Counted from the first letter of the stretch, positions 1 to 6,593 are shown. The stretch is 9,629 nucleotides of DNA from Armatimonadota bacterium (GCA_029777735.1 JAKORR010000021.1:1-9629), one strand, 5' to 3'. The notes: generated by a model not told the origin, from the sequence alone. Numbers and translations are program-made.

Positions 1-516
1 CAGCAGACCCTCGAAGTGCACCTTGGCCGGTGTAGCGCTCAGCTCGCCCGAGCGCAAGTCAATGCGCATCTGCTGCACGTTGAAGCGAAGCCGCTGGGAG
101 TCGGGGCCCTCGGGCAGGATGATGATCTCCGCTTGACCCTTCCCCATCAACTCCACTATCTGATCGAGCTCGTTGAAACTGGCGTAGTCAGTGCATTCGG
201 CCACGATCTTGCGCCGCTGCCCTTCTTCGTTTTTAGGAGTGAGGACGGTGACCTTCACGGGACCGAAGGCCTTGAGAAACTTGAGCTGCGATCCCCCTCT
301 CGCTAGCTGGAACACCATGCGCGGTGAGGTCATGGTCGCGGTGTTAGGGCCCGCGATCTCCAACACGCAGTCGCCCTTGAACTCGAATTCGTTCCTCTGG
401 AAACGGAACACCATTTCCTTGGCCGTGATGTCCGCCGTGCTTGTGTGTGTGTGAGCCTGAGGCCAAGCCTGGGCCACAGGCAGAAAACAAACAAGAATGA
501 GCAACGTTCTGTACAT
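1..516 (-). CDS. LptA/OstA-like periplasmic LPS transport protein (partial, C-terminus off the left edge)
   Basis: The minus-strand frame from the ATG at 516 is open to the window edge (172 codons, no stop). Residues 1-21 look like a signal peptide: one basic residue at position 3, a hydrophobic core (LLILVCFLPVAQA) and small residues before a likely cleavage near residue 17-21. The rest is rich in alternating beta-type segments, beginning ADITAKEMVFRFQRNEF, then short strands about exported-lipid scaffold spacing (FEFKGDCVLEIAG, LKFLKAFGPVKVTVL), as in the OstA/LptA beta-jellyroll family, whose members carry lipopolysaccharide across the periplasm. The gene begins 28 bases after the LptC-like gene, with its own GGAGGT site nine bases before the ATG, which decides the start. 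The pairing with an LptC-like gene is the main support for the family call; the fold itself is inferred from sequence pattern. It may be longer than typical LptA, since 172 residues are already present without an end. Confidence 0.72.
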   Translation of the reverse strand, partial: MYRTLLILVCFLPVAQAWPQAHTHTSTADITAKEMVFRFQRNEFEFKGDCVLEIAGPNTATMTSPRMVFQLARGGSQLKFLKAFGPVKVTVLTPKNEEGQRRKIVAECTDYASFNELDQIVELMGKGQAEIIILPEGPDSQRLRFNVQQMRIDLRSGELSATPAKVHFEGLL

Positions 517-525
517 TTTCCCAAC

Positions 526-531
526 ACCTCC
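526..531 (-). promoter_or_regulatory. Shine-Dalgarno site for the LptA-like gene
   Basis: The minus strand reads GGAGGT nine bases upstream of the ATG at 516. It lies inside the short gap after the LptC-like stop codon, so the two genes are probably on one transcript but separately initiated. It favours the ATG at 516 over a GTG at 527 in another frame. Confidence 0.7.
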
Positions 532-544
532 GACGCGGGGCGTT

Positions 545-1129
545 TCAGAACCGGTAGCGACCATGTACACGCTGCGCTCGCAGCTCTTTCGTCCTGGTAT
601 CAACAACCAGCCGTCCAACGGTGAGCTTCATGCCCTTCACAGTCAGTGTGACAGGGCCGTCGGCCACGAGTTTCCTTGTGCCGGCCTGATAGAGCAGTCG
701 TGGTGCGCTGAAGGCGACGGACTTGTCGGTCAGATGCACTTTGACGCCTTTGCTGAACTCAAGCTGACCCGTCTTGTAATCAATCTGAGTCAGTGGCGCC
801 TCAGCCTGCCAATGCTGACCGTTCTTGGCGAGCAGCTCCCACTTCACGTCCTCGCCCCACGCCGTGCCCTTGTCCTTGTCGGCGCTGAAGTTACCATCGG
901 CCCGAAGCTTCCATAGCAAGTTGCCCTCGGCATCCTTCTCTTCAATGTCAACGCCACGAACGGTAAGAGCAGCGTGCTTCTTGGGCGCCGCGGGCTTGGG
1001 GACTTGCCGCAGGGCTTGTCGCGCAGCATCGCCGTTGCTCGGCGCCGGTCGGGTGGAGGTTGCCCACCACACCAGCACCACGGTAAAAACCACCACCACG
1101 CCCAGCACTACGAGAACCTGTCGAAGCAT
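545..1129 (-). CDS. lptC: LptC-like LPS export ABC transporter periplasmic protein
   Basis: This 194-residue protein has the layout of LptC, the bitopic inner-membrane protein that hands lipopolysaccharide from the LptBFG transporter to LptA. Residues 4-24 (QVLVVLGVVVVFTVVLVWWA) form a single N-terminal membrane anchor, followed by a Pro/Ala/Lys-rich linker to about residue 50. A periplasmic beta-rich domain of the DUF1239/LptC type follows: it starts at ALTVRGVDIEEKDAEG, with repeats of the kind GNLLWKLRADG, AEAPLTQIDYKTGQLEF and GKLTV-like strands, and ends in a short basic tail. Length matches the family (about 190 residues). The gene is the first of a leftward pair with an LptA-like gene. 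An AAAGG element sits about 11 bases before the ATG, a modest ribosome site. An lptB-type ATPase gene would be expected further left, outside the window. Confidence 0.8.
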   Translation of the reverse strand: MLRQVLVVLGVVVVFTVVLVWWATSTRPAPSNGDAARQALRQVPKPAAPKKHAALTVRGVDIEEKDAEGNLLWKLRADGNFSADKDKGTAWGEDVKWELLAKNGQHWQAEAPLTQIDYKTGQLEFSKGVKVHLTDKSVAFSAPRLLYQAGTRKLVADGPVTLTVKGMKLTVGRLVVDTRTKELRAQRVHGRYRF

Positions 1130-1163
1130 TGCAATAGTAACCTTTGGACACCAGAAACATCGA

Positions 1164-1179
1164 AAGGTATTAAGGTATT
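1164..1179. repeat. Two-copy tandem 8-base repeat upstream of lptC
   Basis: AAGGTATT is repeated exactly twice in tandem (1164-1171 and 1172-1179). On the minus strand this reads AATACCTTAATACCTT, lying 35-50 bases before the lptC start and beside a CATAAT hexamer (minus strand) that could serve as a -10 box. It might be an operator or simply the AT-rich core of the lptC promoter. The repeat is seen directly; its role is a guess. Confidence 0.4.
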
Positions 1180-1348
1180 ATGGGACGCACCGCACCTTGA
1201 TTCAGAAACCCAGTCCCTAGTGGCGACGCAGCAACCGTCACGCTGATATCATTGTACCTGACGGTCCCCCTCGAGGTCACGTGCCGCGGCAAGGCCGGTG
1301 GAGAGCCTCAGACGGTGGTAAGGCGCATCCTACACAAAGAGAGGTGCT

Positions 1349-1384
1349 ATGATGACTAGTCCGTGGCTGGCTTGTCCAGCTTAG
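1349..1384 (+). CDS. Possible 11-residue leader peptide
   Basis: ATG ATG begins a frame encoding MMTSPWLACPA followed by TAG. A purine-rich AGAGAGG sits five bases before it, a good Shine-Dalgarno match for so short an ORF. A small hairpin (GCTGG, loop CTTGT, CCAGC, 1366-1380) overlaps its end. It lies just upstream of the predicted operon promoter, so if that promoter is right this ORF would only be transcribed from a start further upstream. There is no run of one amino acid to suggest attenuation. It could well be chance. Confidence 0.2.
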   Translation: MMTSPWLACPA

Positions 1385-1395
1385 CACGAGGTCTT

Positions 1396-1425
1396 TTGAC
1401 GTGATGGCCATAAGCGTGGTATCTT
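1396..1425 (+). promoter_or_regulatory. Candidate sigma70-type promoter for the Hdr/glutamate synthase operon
   Basis: TTGACG (1396-1401) and TATCTT (1420-1425) are separated by 18 bases, close to the consensus TTGACA/TATAAT. Transcription would begin around 1432, giving a leader of about 24 bases that contains the GGGGAG ribosome site at 1440-1445, ten bases before the ATG at 1456. The match is by eye and has not been scored against the genome background. Confidence 0.5.
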
Positions 1426-1455
1426 GAACCTGCTTTTCTGGGGAGATAGCCTAAC

Positions 1456-2841
1456 ATGGTACGGTTTGCCGCCTTTTGGGGCTGCTTCATACAGGGACGT
1501 TTCCCCTTCATGGAAAAGTCCCTTCGCATGATTCTGGGCGAGCTCGGGCTCGAATTCGTCGACCTCGACGGGTTTACCTGCTGCCCGGAGAAGTCCCTGA
1601 TAATGAATCAGAGCGAGGAGGCGTGGCTGCTCACCGCAGCCCGCAATCTCTCGCTGGCCGATGCGGCCGGCCTGGACATCTTCAGCCCTTGCAATGGGTG
1701 CGTGAGCACGCTGAAGGGAGCCCACGGGCACCTACTGTCCAATCCGCCACTGATGCGGCATATTAATGAGCGTCTGGCTGAGATAGGCCACAAATTCACG
1801 GGGCGCGCTCGTGTATGGCACCTCATCGAATTGCTCCATGACGAGATAGGCCCCGACCTGATCCGCAGGCACGTGCGCCGGCCTCTGAAGGGCCTGCGAG
1901 TGGCCGTGCATGCTGGTTGCCACCAGATGCGCCCGTCGGATGAGGTAAAGGTTGATAACCCCATGAACCCGCACAAGTTCGAGAATCTCGTGCGGGCTCT
2001 GGGCGCTGAGGTGGTGGACTACCCCAGCAAGTTGCTGTGCTGTGGCGGCACCATGAACACCGCCGGCCTAGTGGACGAGGCGCGTGAGATGACGCGCCAA
2101 AAGCTTAGCGAGGTGTCCAACCTGGGCGTCGACGTTTTGACCGTGACTTGCCCGGCCTGCTTCATGCAATACGATCTTGCACAGCTTGAGATGGCCCGCG
2201 AGGGCCACAGGTACAACGTGCCTGTCGCAGCTCTCAGCGAACTGATGGCTGTGGCCTTCGGCCTGCCGGTGGAGGAGCTAGGCCTCGACTTGCACCGCAT
2301 CGACGTACGGCCTGTACTTGAACGCTACGGCGTCGAGGCTACAGGGCCGGTGGGGGCCGTCGAGGGACTGGACCTGGAGGCGATGCGTGCGTGCGTCGAG
2401 TGTCAGGCCTGCACCAGGTCCTGCGAAGTGCACAAGATGGACCCGAGTTATAGCCCCTGGGATCTTTTCCGGCGGGTTCTCGACGGCGACCTAGAGGGCG
2501 CCGTGCGCGACCCGAGCCTGTTCAAGTGCGTAGAGTGTTATGAATGCAAGGAACTGTGCTACCAGCGCTGGGGTATGATCAGTGGCCTGCGGGCGCTGAA
2601 GCACCTGGCGATCGAACAAGGGCTGGCGCCCGAGGCCGTGTCGGCGAGCCTGGACAACTTCCTCCGCAGCGGTCTGCTGTCGCAGCCCTCGGCCTCGAGG
2701 CGCGCCAAGCTCGGGCTTCCCGAGGCGGGGAAGGCCGGGGGCGAGGAGCTGCGTAAGCTGCTCGGCGTTGAGGCGACCACGGCGTGTGAAGAGGGCAAGG
2801 CCTTTCGCGCAAGACGCAGGCGCAAGCGCGAGGGCGAGTAG
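1456..2841 (+). CDS. HdrB-HdrC-like fusion iron-sulfur oxidoreductase
   Basis: A 461-residue cytosolic redox protein, heading the operon. Two HdrB-type CCG modules come first. Module 1 has C10, C42-C43, C79 and C82; module 2 has C155, C195-C196, C232 and C235. Both fit the CX31-39CCX35-36CXXC pattern whose cysteines hold the non-cubane [4Fe-4S] clusters of heterodisulfide reductase HdrB. An HdrC-like ferredoxin region follows, with C313-C316-C319-C323 and C358-C361-C364-C368, two CX2CX2CX3C sets for cubane clusters. The last 60 residues are charged and end in a basic stretch (RARRRRK). In HdrD, GlpC and TfrB-type proteins the ferredoxin part precedes the CCG part; here the order is reversed. 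No HdrA flavoprotein gene is in the window. Because it leads an operon of split glutamate synthase genes, it is inferred to be their electron partner; a thiol/disulfide reductase role is the alternative. The ATG has GGGGAG ten bases upstream. Confidence 0.88.
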   Translation: MVRFAAFWGCFIQGRFPFMEKSLRMILGELGLEFVDLDGFTCCPEKSLIMNQSEEAWLLTAARNLSLADAAGLDIFSPCNGCVSTLKGAHGHLLSNPPLMRHINERLAEIGHKFTGRARVWHLIELLHDEIGPDLIRRHVRRPLKGLRVAVHAGCHQMRPSDEVKVDNPMNPHKFENLVRALGAEVVDYPSKLLCCGGTMNTAGLVDEAREMTRQKLSEVSNLGVDVLTVTCPACFMQYDLAQLEMAREGHRYNVPVAALSELMAVAFGLPVEELGLDLHRIDVRPVLERYGVEATGPVGAVEGLDLEAMRACVECQACTRSCEVHKMDPSYSPWDLFRRVLDGDLEGAVRDPSLFKCVECYECKELCYQRWGMISGLRALKHLAIEQGLAPEAVSASLDNFLRSGLLSQPSASRRAKLGLPEAGKAGGEELRKLLGVEATTACEEGKAFRARRRRKREGE

Positions 2842-2890
2842 GGCTACTTCTGTAACGCCCCACAGTCTTGGAGCTCCGTGATACCCATCA

Positions 2891-2900
2891 GGAAGGGGAG
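2891..2900 (+). promoter_or_regulatory. Shine-Dalgarno site deciding the amidotransferase start
   Basis: GGAAGGGGAG ends nine bases before the ATG at 2910. An in-frame TTG at 2868 would add 14 residues but has no comparable site, so the ATG is preferred. With this start, 14 residues precede the catalytic cysteine. Confidence 0.65.
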
Positions 2901-2909
2901 AGTGCACCC

Positions 2910-3998
2910 ATGCTCTTCCGCTCGAAGTACAACGAACGGGATAGAGGAGCATGCGGCCTCTTCGGCTGGATGAGCCGCAAGGGCCGCCGACAGAACGGCG
3001 AAGGCGTCATCGAAGCCATTGCCAACATGCACGAGCGTGGCAACGGCCTCGGTGGCGGCTTCGCGGCCTATGGTATCTACCCGGAGTGGCGCGACCACTA
3101 CTGCTTCCACGTTATGTACGGCAATGAGGAAGCGAAGGACAGGACCGAGGATCTGCTTGGCCAGCGCTTCGAGGTGGCGCACCAGGAGGAGATTCCTCAT
3201 CAGCCGCATCCGGCCATAACGAATGAGCCGCTGCTGTGGCGGTATTTCCTGAATTCCAGGAGCCTGGCCGAAGGCGTCGATACCCAAGAGTACGTGGTGT
3301 CGGCGGTCATGGACATCAACGCGGGCATCCACGAGGCCTGTGTCTTCTCCTCAGGCAAGAATATGGGCGCCTTCAAGGCTGTGGGATACCCCGAGGACGT
3401 GGGCAAGTTCTTCATGCTCGACCAGTACGAGGCCTATATCTGGACGGCTCATGCTCGCTTCCCGACCAACAGCCAGGCTTGGTGGGGCGGAGCCCATCCC
3501 TTCTGTCTGTTGGACTTCTCGGTCGTGCACAACGGCGAAATAAGCTCCTATGGCATAAACCGCCGGTACCTCGAGACCTTTGGTTACAAGTGCACGCTGT
3601 TCACCGACACCGAGGTAATGGTTTACCTGTTCGATCTGCTTGTGCGAAAGCACAGGCTGCCCCTTGAGGTGGCCTGCGACGTTCTCGCCGCGCCCTTCTG
3701 GAAGGACATCGACGCCGAGGTAGACGAGGAGCAAAAGGCCCTGAGGACTGCGCTGCGGCAGGTGTACGCTTCAGCTATGGTCAACGGTCCCTTCGCCATC
3801 ATCCTGGGCTTCGGCAACGGCATGCTGGGACTCAACGATCGAATCAAGCTACGGCCCATGGTCGCAGCAGAGAACGGCGATGAACTATACATCTCTAGCG
3901 AAGAGGCCGCGATTCACGTCCTGTGCGCCGAACCCGAGCGAGTATGGATGCCGAAGGCGGGCCAGCCGGTCGTGGGGTACCTGGAGGATGGGGCTTAG
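2910..3998 (+). CDS. Class II glutamine amidotransferase, stand-alone glutamate synthase GATase subunit (GlxB/MgsA type)
   Basis: A 362-residue Ntn-hydrolase of the GATase_2 family, which splits glutamine and supplies ammonia to a synthase partner. C15 in ACGLFGW is the likely nucleophile, exposed after removal of a 14-residue propeptide. Other active-site motifs are AHARFPTNS at 180-188 (like HxRFxTN of glutamate synthase), VVHNGE at 205-210 (the NG pair for the oxyanion hole) and FTDTEV shortly after. No synthase or FMN domain is attached, so this is the amidotransferase third of the large glutamate synthase subunit made as a separate protein, as in GlxB and in MgsA of N-methylglutamate synthase. 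It starts 68 bases after the Hdr-like gene and is followed 46 bases later by the FMN subunit gene, consistent with one operon. The catalytic assignment is strong; which acceptor the ammonia reaches (2-oxoglutarate is most likely) depends on the partner. Confidence 0.87.
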   Translation: MLFRSKYNERDRGACGLFGWMSRKGRRQNGEGVIEAIANMHERGNGLGGGFAAYGIYPEWRDHYCFHVMYGNEEAKDRTEDLLGQRFEVAHQEEIPHQPHPAITNEPLLWRYFLNSRSLAEGVDTQEYVVSAVMDINAGIHEACVFSSGKNMGAFKAVGYPEDVGKFFMLDQYEAYIWTAHARFPTNSQAWWGGAHPFCLLDFSVVHNGEISSYGINRRYLETFGYKCTLFTDTEVMVYLFDLLVRKHRLPLEVACDVLAAPFWKDIDAEVDEEQKALRTALRQVYASAMVNGPFAIILGFGNGMLGLNDRIKLRPMVAAENGDELYISSEEAAIHVLCAEPERVWMPKAGQPVVGYLEDGA

Positions 3999-4044
3999 GC
4001 AAAGGCTCGAGGGGTGTGGCGCAGGTCGCGAGGAGTGACGAGTA

Positions 4045-5556
4045 GTGAGGCAATCACTGGTACCACGACGGTTCATACAGGTTATTGATTACGAAAAGTG
4101 TCAGCGTTGCAAGCGTTGCGTGCAGGCTTGTGGGTTTAGGGCCCTGAGCTTCGAGGGCCGCGTACAACCGGATGCCGAGCAGGAGTGCGTGGCCTGTCAC
4201 TATTGTGTTGCTCATTGCCCTGAAGAGGCCATTACGATCATCGATAATCCGCTGGAGTACAGGCCGCATGATTCCTGGACGTCCGACATCATCATGCAGA
4301 CCACGAGGCAGGCCGAGACCGCCGGCGTTCTGCTTTCTGGCATGGGTAACGACCGGCCCTGGGGTGTGCTATGGGACCGACTGTGCCTGGATGCGTGCCA
4401 GGTGACCAACCCGCCCATCGACCCCCTACGCGAGCCCATGGAGCTACGGACGTACCTGGGCCGCAAACCCGATGCCGTCGAGATCAAGGTCGGTCCAGAG
4501 GGCAAGCCCGTGCTGGCCACCCAGATGCCGCCGCAGCTCCGCCTCGACACACCGGTAATCTTTGCGCCGATGAGCTTCGGCTCTATCAGCCTCAACGCCC
4601 AGAAGTCGCTCGCGATGGCCGCCAGGGAGCTGGGCACCTATTGGTCCACCGGCGAGGGCGGCCTACACCCTGACCTATACGAGTATGCGGACCGCGCCAT
4701 TATCCAGTGCGCCTCGGGACGCTTCGGGGTGCACGAGGATTATCTAAAGGCGGGAGCGGCAGTAGAGATCAAGATTGGCCAGGGCGCTAAGCCAGGCATT
4801 GGCGGTCACCTGCCGGGCGCAAAGGTGACAGCTGCCATCGCGGAGACACGCGGTATACCCGAGGGCTCCGACGCCCTGTCGCCAGCACCACACCACGATA
4901 TCTACTCCATTGAGGACCTGCGCCAGCTTATCTATGCGCTGAAGGAGGCAACCGAGTACCGCGTTCCGGTGTCGGTGAAGATCGCGGCGGTGCACAATGT
5001 GGCGGCTATAGCTAGCGGCATCGTACGGGCCGGGGCCGATATTGTCTATATCGATGGTTTCCGCGGCGGCACGGGGGCCGCCACGACAGTTATTCGCAAC
5101 AACCTGGGCATCCCGATCGAGATTGCTATCGCAGCCGTAGACCAGCGGCTGCGCGAGGAAGGAATACGTAACCAGGCCTCTCTGATCGCCGCGGGCTCGA
5201 TACGCAACTCGGCGGACCTAACCAAGGCCCTCACACTCGGGGCCGATGCTGTCGCCGTGGGAACTGCAGCTCTCATTGCTCTGGGTTGCCATCTCTGCCA
5301 GCAATGCCATACTGGCAATTGCTCCTGGGGCATCTGCACCCAACGGCCCGAGCTAGTGCGGCGGCTGGACCCGGCCTGGGGCGCCGAGCGCGTCGCGAAT
5401 CTGATTCGCGGGTGGACCGAGGAACTGAAGGAAATCCTGGGCGCTCTGGGGGTCAACGCTGTGGAGAGCCTCCGTGGCAGCCGCGATCGTCTGCGGGCCG
5501 TGGGGCTGGACGATAAGACCCGAGAGATTCTCGACGTCAAGGCAGCCGGGGAGTAG
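4045..5556 (+). CDS. FMN-dependent glutamate synthase core subunit with N-terminal 2x[4Fe-4S] ferredoxin domain
   Basis: A 503-residue protein that would combine ammonia with 2-oxoglutarate and reduce the product to glutamate on FMN. Residues 9-62 are a bacterial-type ferredoxin domain: C19-C22-C25-C29 and C48-C51-C54-C58 followed by Pro. Residues about 130-480 are the glutamate synthase (beta/alpha)8 barrel: FAPMSFGSISLNAQ from 173, STGEGGLHP 201-209, GQGAKPGIGG 245-254 and YIDGFRGGTGAA 335-346. C415, C421 and C426 have the C-x5-C-x4-C spacing of the 3Fe-4S site of glutamate synthases, and two more cysteines, C418 and C431, lie among them. This is the archaeal-type GltB2 or GlxD/MgsC-type subunit. 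The GTG start is supported by AGGAG nine bases upstream. No GltD-like NAD(P)H subunit is encoded nearby, so the ferredoxin domain is the likely electron entry point. Confidence 0.9.
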   Translation: MRQSLVPRRFIQVIDYEKCQRCKRCVQACGFRALSFEGRVQPDAEQECVACHYCVAHCPEEAITIIDNPLEYRPHDSWTSDIIMQTTRQAETAGVLLSGMGNDRPWGVLWDRLCLDACQVTNPPIDPLREPMELRTYLGRKPDAVEIKVGPEGKPVLATQMPPQLRLDTPVIFAPMSFGSISLNAQKSLAMAARELGTYWSTGEGGLHPDLYEYADRAIIQCASGRFGVHEDYLKAGAAVEIKIGQGAKPGIGGHLPGAKVTAAIAETRGIPEGSDALSPAPHHDIYSIEDLRQLIYALKEATEYRVPVSVKIAAVHNVAAIASGIVRAGADIVYIDGFRGGTGAATTVIRNNLGIPIEIAIAAVDQRLREEGIRNQASLIAAGSIRNSADLTKALTLGADAVAVGTAALIALGCHLCQQCHTGNCSWGICTQRPELVRRLDPAWGAERVANLIRGWTEELKEILGALGVNAVESLRGSRDRLRAVGLDDKTREILDVKAAGE

Positions 5557-5645
5557 TCATGCTCCGAGCGGTGCGGGCCCAGTCGCCCCTCCGCGGTGCA
5601 GGCTAAGCCTGGCAAGCCGGTCGATGGAAGTGTGAGGAGATTGCC

Positions 5646-6452
5646 GTGAGTGAGATCATCGAGACTACCAGTGGATCCGCGCCCGAAATCGATAACGAGG
5701 GCTTAGCGCGCATCGACGCCCGCGGTATCCATTACCGCAGGCTCAATGAGCTGGTACGCGAGGTGGTCCGCCGGGGAGCCAGGCGCATCGAGATAGTCAA
5801 CGTCAACGGGCAGCGCTATATAGCTGTTGGTCTGCAGGAAAAGGTCCGAGTGGACATCCATGGCGTTCCAGGCAACGACCTGGCTGCCTTCTGCGACGGC
5901 GCCGAAGTGGTCGTGCACAACAACGCCCAGGACGCCGTGGGCAATACGCTGAACAGTGGGCGCGTGATCGTGCACGGTGACGCTGGCGACGTCATCGGCT
6001 ATGGTATGAGGGGCGGCGAGATCTTCGTGCGCGGAGACGTGGGCTATCGCGTGGGCATTCACATGAAGGAAGAGCCACGTCGCAAGCCTCTGCTGGTGGT
6101 GGGCGGCACGGCTGCGGACTTCCTGGGCGAGTACCAGGCAGGTGGGCGGCTGGTGGTCCTTGGCCTGACGGACAGCGCGCGGCGCGGTACTGTGGTGGGC
6201 GACTACTGCGGCACCGGGATGCACGGCGGCGCCCTGTACCTGCGTGGGCAGGTTGACCCCTCGCATATCGCCACAAAGTTCGTAGCACTCTCTGAGGCCA
6301 ACGAAGCGACCTTGGCCGACCTGAAGCCTATCCTGAAGCAGTTCTGTGAGCTCTTCGACTACGACCTGGACCGTATCCTCGACGAGCGGTTCTGGGTCGT
6401 GCAACCCTTCAGCCACAAACCCTTCGCGGGGGGCTATGCGGCGAACCCCTAG
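5646..6452 (+). CDS. GXGXG-domain glutamate synthase subunit (GltB3/GlxC/MgsB type)
   Basis: A 268-residue protein made almost wholly of the right-handed beta-helix found at the C-terminus of the glutamate synthase large subunit and in FwdC/FmdC. Glycine-rich turns repeat through the middle: HNNAQDAVGNTLNSG before HGDAGDVIGYGMRGG at 110-124, then FVRGDVGYRVGIHM, GGTAADFLGEYQAGG and GTGMHGGALYLRG. In the intact enzyme this domain is structural, bridging the amidotransferase and FMN domains around the ammonia tunnel; as a separate subunit it should do the same. The N-terminal 75 residues are helical and charged, the C-terminal 50 residues form an acidic tail (FCELFDYDLDRILDERF). The GTG start has AGGAG six bases upstream. 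It is the last gene of the operon, 89 bases after the FMN subunit, and a terminator-like hairpin follows. Confidence 0.87.
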   Translation: MSEIIETTSGSAPEIDNEGLARIDARGIHYRRLNELVREVVRRGARRIEIVNVNGQRYIAVGLQEKVRVDIHGVPGNDLAAFCDGAEVVVHNNAQDAVGNTLNSGRVIVHGDAGDVIGYGMRGGEIFVRGDVGYRVGIHMKEEPRRKPLLVVGGTAADFLGEYQAGGRLVVLGLTDSARRGTVVGDYCGTGMHGGALYLRGQVDPSHIATKFVALSEANEATLADLKPILKQFCELFDYDLDRILDERFWVVQPFSHKPFAGGYAANP

Positions 6453-6496
6453 GGTGCAGAACCGCGCGGTCGGCAGCAGGGGACGCGAAAGCACCA

Positions 6497-6525
6497 GCCG
6501 CATCGGTAGGGATCGGCGTTTTCTT
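6497..6525 (+). terminator. Candidate intrinsic terminator of the Hdr/glutamate synthase operon
   Basis: GCCG and ATC (bulged C at 6501) pair with GATCGGC at 6511-6517 across a six-base loop, giving a seven-pair stem. It is followed by GTTTTCTT. It starts 45 bases after the stop codon of the GXGXG gene. The short stem and the imperfect U-tract keep the call moderate. Confidence 0.45.
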
Positions 6526-6552
6526 CGGGTGAGCGCGAAGGCGAAGGCCACT

Positions 6553-6570
6553 CCAGGGGGTGAACCCTGG
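6553..6570. other. Inverted repeat between convergent genes
   Basis: CCAGGG and CCCTGG form a perfect six-pair stem around a six-base loop, 24 bases beyond the stop codon of the leftward GH123-like gene. It lacks a T-tract on either strand, so it may pause or protect transcripts rather than end them by the intrinsic route. Confidence 0.35.
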
Positions 6571-6593
6571 GAAGCATGGGCGAGAGGTACCGC

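Larger units (their letters stand above)
1130..1455. other. Divergent intergenic region between lptC and the Hdr/glutamate synthase operon
   Basis: This 326-base stretch separates two divergent transcription units and must hold promoters for both. Near the right end there is a good sigma70-type promoter for the operon. In the middle are short palindromes (CCTCGAGG at 1269-1276, GCCGCGGC at 1283-1290) that are too short to interpret. At 1349-1384 there is a possible leader ORF. Near lptC there is a tandem 8-base repeat. No tRNA, conserved riboswitch or long ORF with coding character is recognisable here. Confidence 0.7.

Noticed and set aside
442..453. (TG)6 dinucleotide repeat inside the LptA-like gene, as a phase-variation tract
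   Set aside because: Six units is too short for frequent slippage, and the frame reads through it normally, encoding His-Thr-His-Thr just after the signal peptide.
497..916. Plus-strand 139-codon frame across lptC/lptA
   Set aside because: It is antisense to the LptC-like gene, which has a membrane anchor and family features; the frame resembles no protein.
1260..1345. tRNA or riboswitch in the intergenic region upstream of the operon
   Set aside because: There is no cloverleaf, T-loop sequence or recognised aptamer core, only scattered short palindromes.
2868..2909. TTG start for the amidotransferase
   Set aside because: There is no ribosome site for it, while GGAAGGGGAG lies nine bases before the ATG at 2910.
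2491..2952. Minus-strand 153-codon frame over the end of the Hdr-like gene
   Set aside because: It is antisense to the HdrC-like cysteine motifs and has no domain signal or convincing ribosome site.
5599..5611. Small hairpin between the FMN and GXGXG genes as a terminator
   Set aside because: It has a five-pair stem with a three-base loop and no T-tract; the genes are otherwise arranged as one operon.
5703..6551. Long minus-strand frame (282 codons) opposite the GXGXG gene
   Set aside because: It lies almost entirely antisense to a gene with clear family motifs, has no recognisable domain and is full of His/Val stretches typical of reverse-frame translation of GC-rich codons.
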